A stretch of DNA of 64,000 nucleotides from Bacillota bacterium (lineage in GTDB: Bacteria > Bacillota > Clostridia > Acetivibrionales > DTU013). The position numbers and the translations under genes were made by a program. The notes under the pieces were generated by a model. The model was not told where the DNA came from, ran no database searches, and worked only from the letters and a program-made list of their open reading frames with translations. This document shows positions 16,154 to 24,549 of this stretch, in pieces. Where the stretch lies: the NCBI GenBank assembly GCA_023439545.1, contig JAEXNT010000055.1, positions 62,001 through 126,000 on the forward strand, given 5' to 3'. Each line of letters begins with the position of its first letter. Position 1 is the stretch's first letter.

Positions 16154-17107
16154 TCACCTGTGCGGCTGCGATATCCTGCTCAGCTTCTCATATAGCTCAA
16201 GCTGCGCGCTGTTCAACCTTTCAGGATTGACAAGCGTTACCTTTAGATACAGATCGCCCCTCGTACCCGACCTGTCCCTGTATCCGCGACCCGTCACTCT
16301 TATTTTGTTTCCCGACTGTATACCTGAGGGGATCTTAACGGAGATCCTTCCATCCAGCGTATTGAAAGATATCTCAGAGCCCAGGGCAGCCTCCCACGGG
16401 TACAGCGCCACCGGCGATTCGAGGTCGAGACCGTTGAGTTCAAAGCCCGAATCTTTGGTAAATTCCACATTAAGATAAAGGTCGCCGTTACTTCCCCCAT
16501 TAATCCCCGGTCCTCCCTGGCCCGCAAGTTTAATCTTTTCTTCAGGCCTTATCCCTGCCGGTATCCTGAGCGAGATCGTCCGTTCTCCGGTTGGAGTCCT
16601 CAGGCTTATCCTCTTTTCCGCGCCTGCAAAGCCTTCTGCCGGAGTTATCTCCAGCAATGCCTCGTTATCCTGTCCCGGCATCTGCCTGTTGCGTGTAACA
16701 TTTCCGCGTCTCCCCTGTCTCCGTCCGAATACTTCGCTATTATCAAATTGATCGAACGGGTTTCCGCCGCCGAAAAACATATTGAAAAAATCGCTGAAAT
16801 CCCCGGCATTCCCCTGCCTGAACTCATATCTGACATTATTTCCAAACCCGTACTGCGAAGGATCGAAATCGGCGCCATTCCTGAATTGTCCTTCACTGCC
16901 GAATTGGTCGTACTTTTTTCTTTTCTCATCATTTCCGAGAACTTCGTAAGCTTCGTTGGCTTCCTTGAATTTTTCCTCAGCCGCCTTGTCTCCGGGGTGC
17001 GCGTCGGGATGATACCTTTTGGCGAGCTTTCTGTATGCCTTCTTTATCTCATCCTGGGACGCCCTCCTGTCAACTCCCAAAATTTCATAGTAGTCTCTGT
17101 ATTTCAT
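16154..17107 (-). CDS. cbpA: DnaJ-like co-chaperone without zinc finger (CbpA type)
   Basis: The 317-residue protein has an N-terminal J-domain (residues ~4-68) with the HPD motif in RYHPDAHPGD. A Gly/Phe-rich region follows (about 70-150, FFGGGNPFDQF). It then goes directly to the C-terminal substrate-binding domains (EITPAEGFAGAEKRI, SLRIPAGIRPEEKIKLAG). No CxxCxGxG zinc repeats are present, so it is a class B/CbpA-type Hsp40 that stimulates DnaK. GAGGTGG precedes the ATG. Upstream, on the same strand, are a sigma-A promoter and a perfect CtsR box (17245-17297), and clpB follows 122 bases downstream, so the pair is a heat-shock operon. Confidence 0.92.
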   Translation of the reverse strand: MKYRDYYEILGVDRRASQDEIKKAYRKLAKRYHPDAHPGDKAAEEKFKEANEAYEVLGNDEKRKKYDQFGSEGQFRNGADFDPSQYGFGNNVRYEFRQGNAGDFSDFFNMFFGGGNPFDQFDNSEVFGRRQGRRGNVTRNRQMPGQDNEALLEITPAEGFAGAEKRISLRTPTGERTISLRIPAGIRPEEKIKLAGQGGPGINGGSNGDLYLNVEFTKDSGFELNGLDLESPVALYPWEAALGSEISFNTLDGRISVKIPSGIQSGNKIRVTGRGYRDRSGTRGDLYLKVTLVNPERLNSAQLELYEKLSRISQPHR

Positions 17108-17244
17108 GTAACCACCTCATTACACAGAGAATATATTCCTATATTATGTTCAATCGACTTCATCATAAACTTGCCAGTCGTCGATTGTCGCGGGCAATCG
17201 TAGCCGTCAATAGTCGTCGTTAACGGTCGTCGAGCATCGCTGAC

Positions 17245-17261
17245 TTTGACTATCTTTGACC
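17245..17261 (-). promoter_or_regulatory. CtsR operator
   Basis: The minus strand reads GGTCAAAGATAGTCAAA, an exact match to the CtsR heptad direct repeat RGTCAAA-NAN-RGTCAAA. It lies just downstream of the -10 box at 17270-17275, where bound CtsR would block RNA polymerase at 37 C and release it on heat shock. Confidence 0.82.
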
Positions 17262-17269
17262 TATTTACA

Positions 17270-17297
17270 ATTATACTCTGCCCTTATGAAAAATCAA
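17270..17297 (-). promoter_or_regulatory. Heat-shock promoter of cbpA-clpB
   Basis: TTGATT (17292-17297), a 16-base spacer and a consensus TATAAT (17270-17275) lie on the minus strand immediately before the CtsR box. The transcript would have a leader of about 155 bases. That leader is rich in TCGTCG-like repeats, whose role is unclear. Confidence 0.7.
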
Positions 17298-17317
17298 GAA
17301 TTATTTTACAAGGAAAA

Positions 17318-17384
17318 AGCCCCTCTCCCATTATGACTTGAACTGTGGCAACATACAGCAGTTTCAAACCATGGGATCGGAGCC
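17318..17384 (-). terminator. Probable terminator of the PP2C-like gene
   Basis: On the minus strand GCTCC-GA-TCCCAT pairs with ATGGGA-GA-GGGGC and is followed by TTTTT. The loop is long, so the call is tentative. Confidence 0.4.
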
Positions 17385-17405
17385 CTCTTGTTTACGGGTA
17401 AAATC

Positions 17406-18824
17406 TTAATCCGCCGGTGGGATGATGAGCTTCTGACCTTCCGTTATCTTGTCCGGATCTGTCAATCCGTTGGCATCCATGATCAGCCTGTACTTGTTTT
17501 CACTCCCGTAGAATTTTTTTGCGATATTCATAAGCATGTCGCCTGCCTTCACCGTGTAGGTAGTTCCTTCGCCATTTGTCTGGCTGCCGCCCGATTTGCC
17601 GGATCCTGTGCCGGCGCCTTTATTACTGTCTGCATCCGTGTCGGTATCTTTGTTACCGGCGCTGTCAGAACCGATTTCATCTCCGGAAGTGCTGGTATCT
17701 TCGTCCTGCGTGTTATCTTCATACGCTGTTCCGGTTGCGTCGATCGAGGTATCCTCGTTCAAAGCCGTATCTTCAGGCGACAGCGTTGTTTGCTGCTCCG
17801 CCACGGCGCCTTGGGTATCCCTGCCGCTAAGCATCATCCAGAGCTGGAACCCGCCGTACAAAACCGCCGCTACCAATATGAACAGGATCGCCATCGATGC
17901 TATTCTGCCGAAATCAGGCGATTTTTTATGTCTTGCTGCAACCACTCTTGCATTTCTTGGAGGGATAGAACCGGGTACCGGCTTTGCAGGTCTGTACTGG
18001 TTCACTCTCGGCATCTGCGCGTCATCACTCTTCACGCCCATGCTTTCGACCTTTACGACCATCGCTGTTATATTGAATTCGGATTCATTGTTGATAGCCG
18101 CTTCAACGAGCTTTCCTGCTATTTCGTCCGGTTTATCGCCAGATTGCATTATGTCGTATAGGGTATCTTCGGTGACTGCGTCGGTCAAGCCTCTGCTGCA
18201 TATAAGATAAACTATCCCCTCCCTGAGAGGGTTGATATCGGACTTTTTGACCGTAGACGCGCCTTCCTCCATTGATGCTTTCTGCTGTCCTGACAGCATT
18301 TCAGCCTGCTCGTTGCTGATTATGCCCATCTTCAGGAGACGCTCGGCCTTTTTATAATCATTTACAAGAAGCTTGAAGGTCTCGCCGTCAAGTTTGTATA
18401 TTCTGCAATTGCCCAGGTTCACAGCCGCTATGCTGCCGTCGTCTATGATCAGCCCTGCAAAGGACGGCTTCCTATCCTTGAAATAGTTTTCGCCGAGTGA
18501 AATGCTGTGAAGAAGATTGCTCGATTGTTCCACACATTGCACCAGATCGTCAAGCTTGACATGTATGTCCTTTGAGCTGCCCATTGCCTTCTGGTGAAAT
18601 CTCTTAAGGTCATTTGTGAGGGAAATGCCCGACTCTTCGTCCTCCATATATTCGGAGAGCGCAAAAAAGCACTTGCCGTCGCTTACATCCAACGAGACCT
18701 GTGCAAAATCAGCCGGGCTTTGATAAATGTATCTGCCGTTGGCGAATATTCTGTCGTTATTTGTCGTACACGCTGCTCCTATGTGGGTTGCTGCGGAAAA
18801 TGATATTTTTATGGTATTTTCCAT
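17406..18824 (-). CDS. PP2C-like pseudophosphatase with membrane anchor and LysM domain
   Basis: This 472-residue protein has a PP2C-fold cytoplasmic domain (about 5-260), one membrane helix (IASMAILFILVAAVLYGGF, ~307-326), a Thr/Asp/Ser-rich linker (~340-415) and a C-terminal LysM repeat (TYTVKAGDMLMNIAKKFYGS to KLIIPPAD). Family landmarks can be placed: VNLGNCRIYKL for the GDSRxY motif, LICSRGLTD for the LCSDGLTD motif and FNITAMVVKV for the DNITVVVV motif. In the last two, the metal-binding Asp is replaced by Arg and Phe, and no GDGMGG motif is seen, so catalysis is unlikely. The LysM would bind cell wall outside. GGGGG precedes the ATG and a promoter lies at 18889-18917. It may be a sensor or scaffold linking wall and cytoplasm. 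Confidence 0.8.
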   Translation of the reverse strand: MENTIKISFSAATHIGAACTTNNDRIFANGRYIYQSPADFAQVSLDVSDGKCFFALSEYMEDEESGISLTNDLKRFHQKAMGSSKDIHVKLDDLVQCVEQSSNLLHSISLGENYFKDRKPSFAGLIIDDGSIAAVNLGNCRIYKLDGETFKLLVNDYKKAERLLKMGIISNEQAEMLSGQQKASMEEGASTVKKSDINPLREGIVYLICSRGLTDAVTEDTLYDIMQSGDKPDEIAGKLVEAAINNESEFNITAMVVKVESMGVKSDDAQMPRVNQYRPAKPVPGSIPPRNARVVAARHKKSPDFGRIASMAILFILVAAVLYGGFQLWMMLSGRDTQGAVAEQQTTLSPEDTALNEDTSIDATGTAYEDNTQDEDTSTSGDEIGSDSAGNKDTDTDADSNKGAGTGSGKSGGSQTNGEGTTYTVKAGDMLMNIAKKFYGSENKYRLIMDANGLTDPDKITEGQKLIIPPAD

Positions 18825-18888
18825 ATGTATACCCCCTCATCTTCTGTAAAGCCGAACAAATCGAATAAGTTAAGAATTGCCTAACAGT

Positions 18889-18917
18889 ATAATACCATAG
18901 TTATACTGTGTATTCAA
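18889..18917 (-). promoter_or_regulatory. Promoter of the PP2C/LysM gene
   Basis: On the minus strand TTGAAT (18912-18917), a 17-base spacer and TATTAT (18889-18894) lie about 65 bases before the start codon. Confidence 0.5.
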
Positions 18918-18982
18918 TAAAATACAATTGATGTCGGCCTGGATATTTGACGAATTTTAACATTCCGAGGTTCCATATTATG

Positions 18983-19020
18983 AAAATAATATAAAATGAA
19001 AATGGATTTTATATTATTTT
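18983..19020. terminator. 15-bp AT-only inverted repeat at the end of the Ca-loop-like protein gene
   Basis: AAAATAATATAAAAT (18983-18997) and its exact complement at 19006-19020 flank an 8-base loop. The gene's stop codon (19009-19011) lies inside the stem. The run of T in the arm makes it a plausible terminator on the minus strand, although it has no G-C pairs. Confidence 0.45.
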
Positions 19021-19935
19021 GATTATATTCAGATTGTAGACCATCATCCGGCCGTTTTCACGCGCAAGTTCCACGCTGAAAGTATCCTCTGTTCCATAAA
19101 ACTGGCAGCAGGTATCGCTTGGCTCGGCTGGTACGAGCTTGCCTTTTTCCAGGTTTCGGCTTATTACGGGGAGCACCTTTTTTTCAAGATGGTTCTTAAA
19201 TGCCGCAGGGCTGCTGTCGTCCAACCCTTCAAGCCCTAAAAATCCAGGAAGGATAACTGAAGCGTATGCTTTATCGAAATCCCCCGCCCAGACTGACTGC
19301 AGGAAATCAGCAGCTGTATTGAAGCTTATATAAGGCGTCCTGACTTTGCATACCGACCGGATATAGGAAGCGCCGTCCCATTTATATGAGCAGGCTGCCC
19401 TGACATGGTAGGAAGAATCGTTTACCTCGATGAGATCATTTTCCGTTTTTACGCCGTATTCGACGATTATTTCAGGAATACCGCCGTTATCCGTATCATC
19501 GACATCCATACTGCCATGATAAAATACTTCGCTGCTGCGCCATGCAGGTGCAAAGCTGTCCCCGTTCCAGTCATAGACGGTGACTTCTATCTCGTGCTCG
19601 CTGTTCAGGGCCTTCGATACGATAAGCTCGGGGATGCCGTCGTTGTCGGTATCAGCTGCAGCCGCATTATCCAATAGCCCGGCCTGATCGGTCAGCGCCG
19701 GATTATCCGTCAATGGAAGCCATATATGCTTTAATTCCTCTTTCTGGCGCTTGACGAGAAGGATAGCCGAATCAGGCGGAAACGGCGAGAACCGGGAGAA
19801 TCCTATAATTGCTTCTTTTATGCCGTCATTATCGAAATCCTCATAAAAAATAAATTGTATTACTGCGCCGTTCGGTATCCGCGATAAGGCGAATTCCGAC
19901 ATGCTTTTTTTCTTACGGGTTCTTTTCCTGTCCAT
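19009..19935 (-). CDS. Hypothetical protein with three VCBS/FG-GAP-like calcium-loop motifs
   Basis: I do not recognise a named family for this 308-residue protein. It starts with a basic stretch (MDRKRTRKKKSMSEF) and has no convincing signal peptide. Three short Asp/Asn-rich loops recur: DFDNDGIKEAIIGF, DTDNDGIPELIVSK and DDTDNGGIPEIIVEY. They resemble the EF-like loops of FG-GAP/VCBS beta-propeller repeats that follow predicted strands. The C-terminal part (about 200-308) has an alpha/beta pattern like a small NTF2-type or DUF domain (AADFLQSVWAGDFDKAYASV). GGGAGA precedes the ATG. It is divergent from the YwaF-like gene. The lack of a signal is odd for a propeller of this type; a non-classical export route or a wrong start is possible. 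Confidence 0.6.
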   Translation of the reverse strand: MDRKRTRKKKSMSEFALSRIPNGAVIQFIFYEDFDNDGIKEAIIGFSRFSPFPPDSAILLVKRQKEELKHIWLPLTDNPALTDQAGLLDNAAAADTDNDGIPELIVSKALNSEHEIEVTVYDWNGDSFAPAWRSSEVFYHGSMDVDDTDNGGIPEIIVEYGVKTENDLIEVNDSSYHVRAACSYKWDGASYIRSVCKVRTPYISFNTAADFLQSVWAGDFDKAYASVILPGFLGLEGLDDSSPAAFKNHLEKKVLPVISRNLEKGKLVPAEPSDTCCQFYGTEDTFSVELARENGRMMVYNLNIIKII

Positions 19936-20077
19936 AATTTATCTCCCGAGCTGCGATTCGACGCCGCAGTTTATCACTATCAATATATTCAACCGCTATG
20001 GCAGGGGAAACCATTACGATTCGATTTTTATAACGCTTAATGCATGTTATAATTAAATGGATTGGGGGTGTGGTCAA

Positions 20078-20842
20078 ATGGAGGGTTGGATATCCTTCGG
20101 TCCAAGCAACGGCTATATGGTTTCGTATTCCGCGCCGCATCTTATATCCATAGCGTTCATAGCTATTTCCTGCATCGCGCTGCTGCTTTGCAGGAAACTG
20201 TTCGCAACTGACCGGACGAAAAGGAATTTCAGGTATGCTTTCGCTGCTTTTATAACGCTGCAGCAGGCGTCTATCTATATATGGTATACAGTCTCGGGAG
20301 AATGGTCCCTCGAAGTTACGCTGCCTTTGCAGCTATGTGATCTTTCGCTGTTTCTTACGATTGCGGTTTTGCTGACCAAGCGCCGCCTTCTCACCGAACT
20401 GCTTTATTTCTGGGGAGTCGGAGGCGCCACTCAAGCCATACTGACCCCCGATATTGGCCCTTATACCTTTCCTCATTTTGTATTCTACCAGTTTTTCGTG
20501 TCGCATGCCGTCATACTGCTGACATGCATCTACATGATAACGGTCGAAGGCTTCAGGCCGTCCGGTAAATCGGTGCTGAAGACGTTTTTGATAACGAATC
20601 TGTATGCCGCTTTTATCTTTCCTGTGAATATGCTCATCAAGGGGAATTATCTATTTCTCAGCCGCAAGCCCGAAGGTGGGACATTGCTGGATCTGTTGGG
20701 ACCGTGGCCCTGGTATATACTGTCGCTGGAAGCTGTGGCGCTCCTGCTGTTCATACTGCTGTACCTTCCGTTCGTCCCCGGCAACAGGAACTCCCACGGA
20801 ACAGGGATCGGAACAGGAACGGGCATCGGAACAGGAGTTTGA
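20078..20842 (+). CDS. TIGR02206/YwaF-like integral membrane protein
   Basis: This ~254-residue protein has about six to seven hydrophobic helices and the family markers WYTVSGEWSLEVTLPLQLCD and GPYTFPHFVFYQFFVSHA, with conserved polar residues inside predicted membrane segments. Members of the YwaF family are uncharacterised multi-pass proteins of Firmicutes. GGGGGTG lies about 9 bases before the ATG at 20078; an in-frame ATG at 20057 has no such site. The last 14 residues are a repeated Gly-Thr/Gly-Ile tail (GTGIGTGTGIGTGV) encoded by a short tandem DNA repeat that continues past the stop codon, so the C-terminus is probably variable between strains. Confidence 0.8.
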   Translation: MEGWISFGPSNGYMVSYSAPHLISIAFIAISCIALLLCRKLFATDRTKRNFRYAFAAFITLQQASIYIWYTVSGEWSLEVTLPLQLCDLSLFLTIAVLLTKRRLLTELLYFWGVGGATQAILTPDIGPYTFPHFVFYQFFVSHAVILLTCIYMITVEGFRPSGKSVLKTFLITNLYAAFIFPVNMLIKGNYLFLSRKPEGGTLLDLLGPWPWYILSLEAVALLLFILLYLPFVPGNRNSHGTGIGTGTGIGTGV

Positions 20843-20904
20843 ACAGGAACGGCAATGGGCGCCGGAACAGGAATCTGAACATGAACCGGAATGGGCGCCG
20901 GCAT
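20798..20904. repeat. GGAACAGGAA-type short tandem repeat
   Basis: Degenerate units of GGAACAGGAA with GGGCATC or GGGCGCC spacers cross the end of the YwaF-like gene and continue about 60 bases beyond it. Slippage here would change the length of the protein tail. Confidence 0.6.
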
Positions 20905-20958
20905 GCCGGTGTGACCGATCTGCACGCGCAGCCATATATCATGTGTAGAGCGCCGAGT

Positions 20959-21009
20959 GGGTTCAATCCTCAGCTGGGTTCAATCCTCAGCTGGGTTCAA
21001 TCCTCGGCC
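20959..21009. repeat. Three tandem 17-bp repeats
   Basis: GGGTTCAATCCTCAGCT occurs three times head to tail, the last copy with two changes. The array ends at the stop codon of the minus-strand gene at 21009-21692. Confidence 0.8.
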
Positions 21010-21692
21010 TATACGCTCCTCAGTTCATAAAAGACAAGATACCTGTCGCCGACCGGTTCATGGTTTATGTCAGTATTATAGGCATAGCTCCATTCCGCTA
21101 TCACGGACCTGCCTTCACTAATCTCACCCCTGAACCTTCCCCTTATTACCGAGGCATATTTAAGGAGTTCGGACAGCTCGGACTTATCCAGGAACGAACT
21201 GTTACCTGCGAAGCTTATGCCGCATGTTCCGCAGTCGGCCGGCGGATCCTTTATGAGGGACGTTTCCTTTATGCGCGGTGTTTCCTTTATGAGGGACGGA
21301 TTCTGCATTACCGGTGAATCTTTCCGAACTATTACGGTGACGTCTCTTCTGCCGTCAGTAACAAGATTCCACAGATCCCTCTCCACCGCCTCGATGACGG
21401 TTTTCTCTCCGGCAATATCTAGCACGCCGCTTTTTTCGGCTATAAAGTACGGATAATATATTACAAGCCCTTTGCCGTCATAAAGCTCCAGGAATTGCCC
21501 GCCCTTTTCTTCGGCTTCCGCCGCAGTAACACCTACAGCCCTGGGCAAACTCATATCGCCGCCGCTTTCGACTGCAGTCCTTACGGTCCACAAAAGTCCC
21601 GGTTCAAGCTTCGTCCCCGCTTCAAACTGCCGCCAGGGCACTGTTGGCATGTTTATTCCCTTAAGTTCGTAAAAGCCCATGTATTTATTCAT
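21009..21692 (-). CDS. Hypothetical protein with a 6-residue tandem repeat
   Basis: I do not recognise this 227-residue protein. It has no signal peptide or membrane helix. A proposed globular N-terminal half (to about residue 125) contains VIYYPYFIAEKSGVLDI and VIEAVERDLWNLVTDGRRD. A short repeat SLIKET-PRIKET-SLIKDP follows, made of three 18-bp DNA units (21247-21300). The C-terminal ~70 residues end RYLVFYELRSV, echoing the N-terminal MGFYELKG, which hints at a duplicated strand. A CGTCG-type pair (ADCGTCGISF) might bind metal. GAGG lies just before the ATG. The downstream side is full of short repeats, so this locus looks prone to slippage. Confidence 0.55.
   Translation of the reverse strand: MNKYMGFYELKGINMPTVPWRQFEAGTKLEPGLLWTVRTAVESGGDMSLPRAVGVTAAEAEEKGGQFLELYDGKGLVIYYPYFIAEKSGVLDIAGEKTVIEAVERDLWNLVTDGRRDVTVIVRKDSPVMQNPSLIKETPRIKETSLIKDPPADCGTCGISFAGNSSFLDKSELSELLKYASVIRGRFRGEISEGRSVIAEWSYAYNTDINHEPVGDRYLVFYELRSV
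21247..21300. repeat. Three 18-bp in-frame repeats
   Basis: TCCTTTATGAGGGACGTT recurs three times in register with the reading frame of the minus-strand gene, giving the six-residue protein repeat. Confidence 0.7.
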
Positions 21693-21706
21693 CAGTTATC
21701 CTCAAT

Positions 21707-21809
21707 GGGACAGAGAGACAGGGCCCATGACCCAGTTTCTATTGGAACAAGGTCTTTATCCCTCTGTCCCGTCTTGTCGGGACAAAGTCCTCCGTCACAC
21801 CTCTGTCCC
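21707..21809. repeat. GGGACAGAG palindromic element
   Basis: GGGACAGAG (21707-21715) pairs with CTCTGTCCC at 21762-21770 and again at 21801-21809. It fills the gap between the 21009-21692 gene and the HD-domain gene and resembles dispersed clostridial palindromes. Confidence 0.5.
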
Positions 21810-21822
21810 GCCCCTGCCCCGC

Positions 21823-23016
21823 TTAAAGTCTGAAATAATCGAACAGCACTCCCAGGTCCATTCCAGCTATCTTCTTATGCCCGAAATTTTCGTACAGGTT
21901 CTGGTGTCCCTCGAGCAGATTCTGTGAAGTTATGCCGTGCTTGATTGAAAGGTAGGCCTCCATGTATGCGGCAAATTTGTCGCAGAATTCTATCAGGCTG
22001 CCGTCGACCGGCGAGAATCGGTCCTCATTGTAATATTCGCCGAGCTTTTCGGTATTTACCTCGATTGTTTTCCCATCGAGAATTATCTTGTCTGCGAACT
22101 CATTCCCGGTGAAGTATCTGATCTCAGGCCTCCAGCCTTTCGGAAGCAGTGGCAGCAGGACTTCCTCCATCTGCATGTCTTCTATATTTTTGATCAGATC
22201 GCCGAGGCCTTCTATCGAATTCTTTACCGGCGAGATTATATCCCTCGTAAGCACTTCGGGCATGTCGTGGAAAAGCCCCGCAAAAAAGTTGTTATACTTG
22301 CGTTTTTCGCATGCATCAAGCTGCAGTGTCAGCATGTAGGTCATTAGCGCAACGATCAGCATGTGTCCTGCAACGGAGGTCTCCGGTATCCTCTGCGTCT
22401 GCGCCCATCTCTGCTGGAACCTCAGCTGCCCCACCAGGTTGAGGAAGTCGACGGCTTCCCGGTTGAATACCAGTTTCCTGACGCCGTCAATGTTCTGGTG
22501 CTCTTCGAGCTGCCTTTCGATGCTTCGCCTTGTTTCCTCGATGCCGAAGAAGCCTGTACTCATGCGATAGACGATATCGAACTCCCATTTTGTCGCCATA
22601 TAATGAGATGCGCTCAATATCCTCTTCTCATGCCTGCTGTAGCCGGGATCGTAAAGATAGCTGCGCATTCTTTCGCCAAAACCCTTTTGTATGTCATTAA
22701 GTCCCAGTCCGTCGAGCTTCTCCATGACAAGGCTGTTCAGCTTCTCGCCGTGCTTTTCCATAAGCATGTGAAATATCGGCGGTTTTATGTCGGTCAGCAA
22801 TGAGCGCTGGAAAAATTCGAACAGCGCACCTTCTATCAGTGCAGTCCAGTCTACGGTTTGCGTCTCTTCTTCAAAACGCCCGATCACGTAGGCGAAAAAC
22901 AGCTTCTGGGCCTGCTTGTCCAACTCCGTAAAACCTTTGTTCGGCCTGTTATGGTCATTCCAGCGCTGCATGCTGGCAGCCTGGTATATGAACCTCAGAA
23001 AACTCTCCCTGATCAT
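21823..23016 (-). CDS. HD-domain hydrolase, YfbR-like
   Basis: This 397-residue protein has a helical HD phosphohydrolase region in its second half. SVAGHMLIVAL carries the first metal His, FFAGLFHDMPEVLTRDI carries the His-Asp pair, and FCDKFAAYMEAYLS carries the last Asp. This arrangement matches the YfbR/HD_3 group, which contains 5'-deoxynucleotidases. The N-terminal ~150 residues are extra and contain a second, weaker helical repeat (SASHYMATKWEFDIVYR). It is longer than YfbR (~200 residues), so the activity may differ. AGGAGG lies 7 bases before the ATG. It is transcribed divergently from the DUF445 pair. Confidence 0.75.
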   Translation of the reverse strand: MIRESFLRFIYQAASMQRWNDHNRPNKGFTELDKQAQKLFFAYVIGRFEEETQTVDWTALIEGALFEFFQRSLLTDIKPPIFHMLMEKHGEKLNSLVMEKLDGLGLNDIQKGFGERMRSYLYDPGYSRHEKRILSASHYMATKWEFDIVYRMSTGFFGIEETRRSIERQLEEHQNIDGVRKLVFNREAVDFLNLVGQLRFQQRWAQTQRIPETSVAGHMLIVALMTYMLTLQLDACEKRKYNNFFAGLFHDMPEVLTRDIISPVKNSIEGLGDLIKNIEDMQMEEVLLPLLPKGWRPEIRYFTGNEFADKIILDGKTIEVNTEKLGEYYNEDRFSPVDGSLIEFCDKFAAYMEAYLSIKHGITSQNLLEGHQNLYENFGHKKIAGMDLGVLFDYFRL

Positions 23017-23266
23017 ATTGCGACCTCCTTGCTAAGGCTCGGCTAAAATATTACTTCCGCTTCTTTTATGGAGAATGGAGCGGTTAGCGAAGTTTTCCAG
23101 AAAAGATCAGAGGAAGTTATATTTTAACGATGCCTAAACTGCTCATACCAATTTTATCATAGTATATAGTATAATGTTGGTATGTTTTTATTGAATTATT
23201 GCAAACTTAACCGCTTTTTTATCGTAAATACTATATGGTATAAAGATATATCGAAAGGATAAGCAT
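23017..23266. other. Divergent intergenic region
   Basis: This 250-base gap separates the HD-domain gene and the DUF445 pair, so it should hold both promoters. A TATAAT occurs on the plus strand near 23169-23175 without a clear -35 box. I see no other structure. Confidence 0.4.
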
Positions 23267-24547
23267 TTGAAAAAAAACAACCGCCATATTGCAACAGTCA
23301 TATTAGTAATCGTAACGATCGGCTTCCTGCTGTCGCTCCCCTTCAGCGGCAGCTTTGCAGGCGGACTGTTAACCGCGTTGTTCAGCGCATCGATGATCGG
23401 CGGTTTCGCGGACTGGTTCGGAGTAACGGCGCTGACAAGGAAACCCCTCGGTATCCCGTTCAAAACGGAAATTGTCCAGCACAGCAGGGAAAAGCTTTTC
23501 AACTCCCTCGTATCTATGGTCGAGGACGAGCTGCTTACGAAAGACGCCATTCTGGAGAAATTTGAAAACTTCAGCTTTTCTGCCAGCATAATTCGCTATC
23601 TTGACGACAGCGCCGGCAAGGAAGAGATAAAAAAGCTTGCCAACAAGATTGTAAGCGACATGCTGTCGGGCATCGATATGGAAGAAACCGGAGAATATTT
23701 GCGAAAGCTCCTTAAGGATAATACAGAAAATATAAAGCTGGCGCCTCTTGTTTCGGAGGCTGTCGAATGGCTTTCCACAAACCTTACGGACGAAAGGCTC
23801 ATAAAACGTACAGTCGAGGAATTCAAGGAATTCATGCTGTATCCCCAGTTCGGAAAGCTCGTCAATGATTTTGTCTCGGACGTATATGCGGGGATTTCGA
23901 AGAATGCCGAAAAGGAAACCGCCGGAAAGAAAATGTTCTTCAGGCTTGCAATGGCCCTGGCCGAAGTATCCCAGGTCTCCCCTATGAAGCTTTCCTCGCG
24001 GCTCCTGACCGAAGGTCTGGAATACATGAACGCCTTGAAGGAGCCGGAGAGCGAACAGAGGAAAGGCCTGGAGGCGTGGCTTGTAAGGACTTCAGACGAC
24101 CTGCTGAATAACAATGAGCTCCAGGACAGTATCGAAGGCAAGGGCCGCGGTTTGTTCGAACGCAAGGGCAGCGGCGCTGCTATCGCCGACTATGTATATC
24201 CTCTTCTCAGGGAAGGCGGAACGGCGGAGGGAAGCGCCAATTATATAAACAGCCTTATAGACAGTCTCGTGGAAGATTTTAAAAAAGACAGGCAGAAGCA
24301 GGCCGATGTCGACCGTTATATAAAGACCGCCCTGACTCAGCTTATAGAAGATAATCATGACGTCCTCGGTCAGCTTGTACGTGAAAAGCTAAACAGCTTC
24401 TCGGACGAAATGCTAGTCGACCTTGTCGAAAACAAGGCGGGAAATGATCTGCAAATAATCAGGATCAACGGTTCCCTTGTGGGAGGTCTGGCAGGCGTGG
24501 CCCTGTACCTTATCTCCTCAGTTGTCGGAATCGTTATGGGAGGTTAG
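23267..24547 (+). CDS. DUF445 family membrane protein (first of pair)
   Basis: This 426-residue protein has two N-terminal membrane helices (HIATVILVIVTIGFLLSL and GGLLTALFSASMIGGFADWF) and the family signature FADWFGVTALTRKPLGIP. A long charged helical region (about 70-395) follows, then a C-terminal helix (LVGGLAGVALYLISSVVGIV). DUF445/YheB proteins have no established biochemical function; in Bacillus YheB is a spore-associated membrane protein. The start is a TTG preceded by AAAGGA. The second paralogue begins 2 bases after its stop codon, so the two are translationally coupled and may form a heteromer. Confidence 0.88.
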   Translation: MKKNNRHIATVILVIVTIGFLLSLPFSGSFAGGLLTALFSASMIGGFADWFGVTALTRKPLGIPFKTEIVQHSREKLFNSLVSMVEDELLTKDAILEKFENFSFSASIIRYLDDSAGKEEIKKLANKIVSDMLSGIDMEETGEYLRKLLKDNTENIKLAPLVSEAVEWLSTNLTDERLIKRTVEEFKEFMLYPQFGKLVNDFVSDVYAGISKNAEKETAGKKMFFRLAMALAEVSQVSPMKLSSRLLTEGLEYMNALKEPESEQRKGLEAWLVRTSDDLLNNNELQDSIEGKGRGLFERKGSGAAIADYVYPLLREGGTAEGSANYINSLIDSLVEDFKKDRQKQADVDRYIKTALTQLIEDNHDVLGQLVREKLNSFSDEMLVDLVENKAGNDLQIIRINGSLVGGLAGVALYLISSVVGIVMGG

Positions 24548-24549
24548 CC

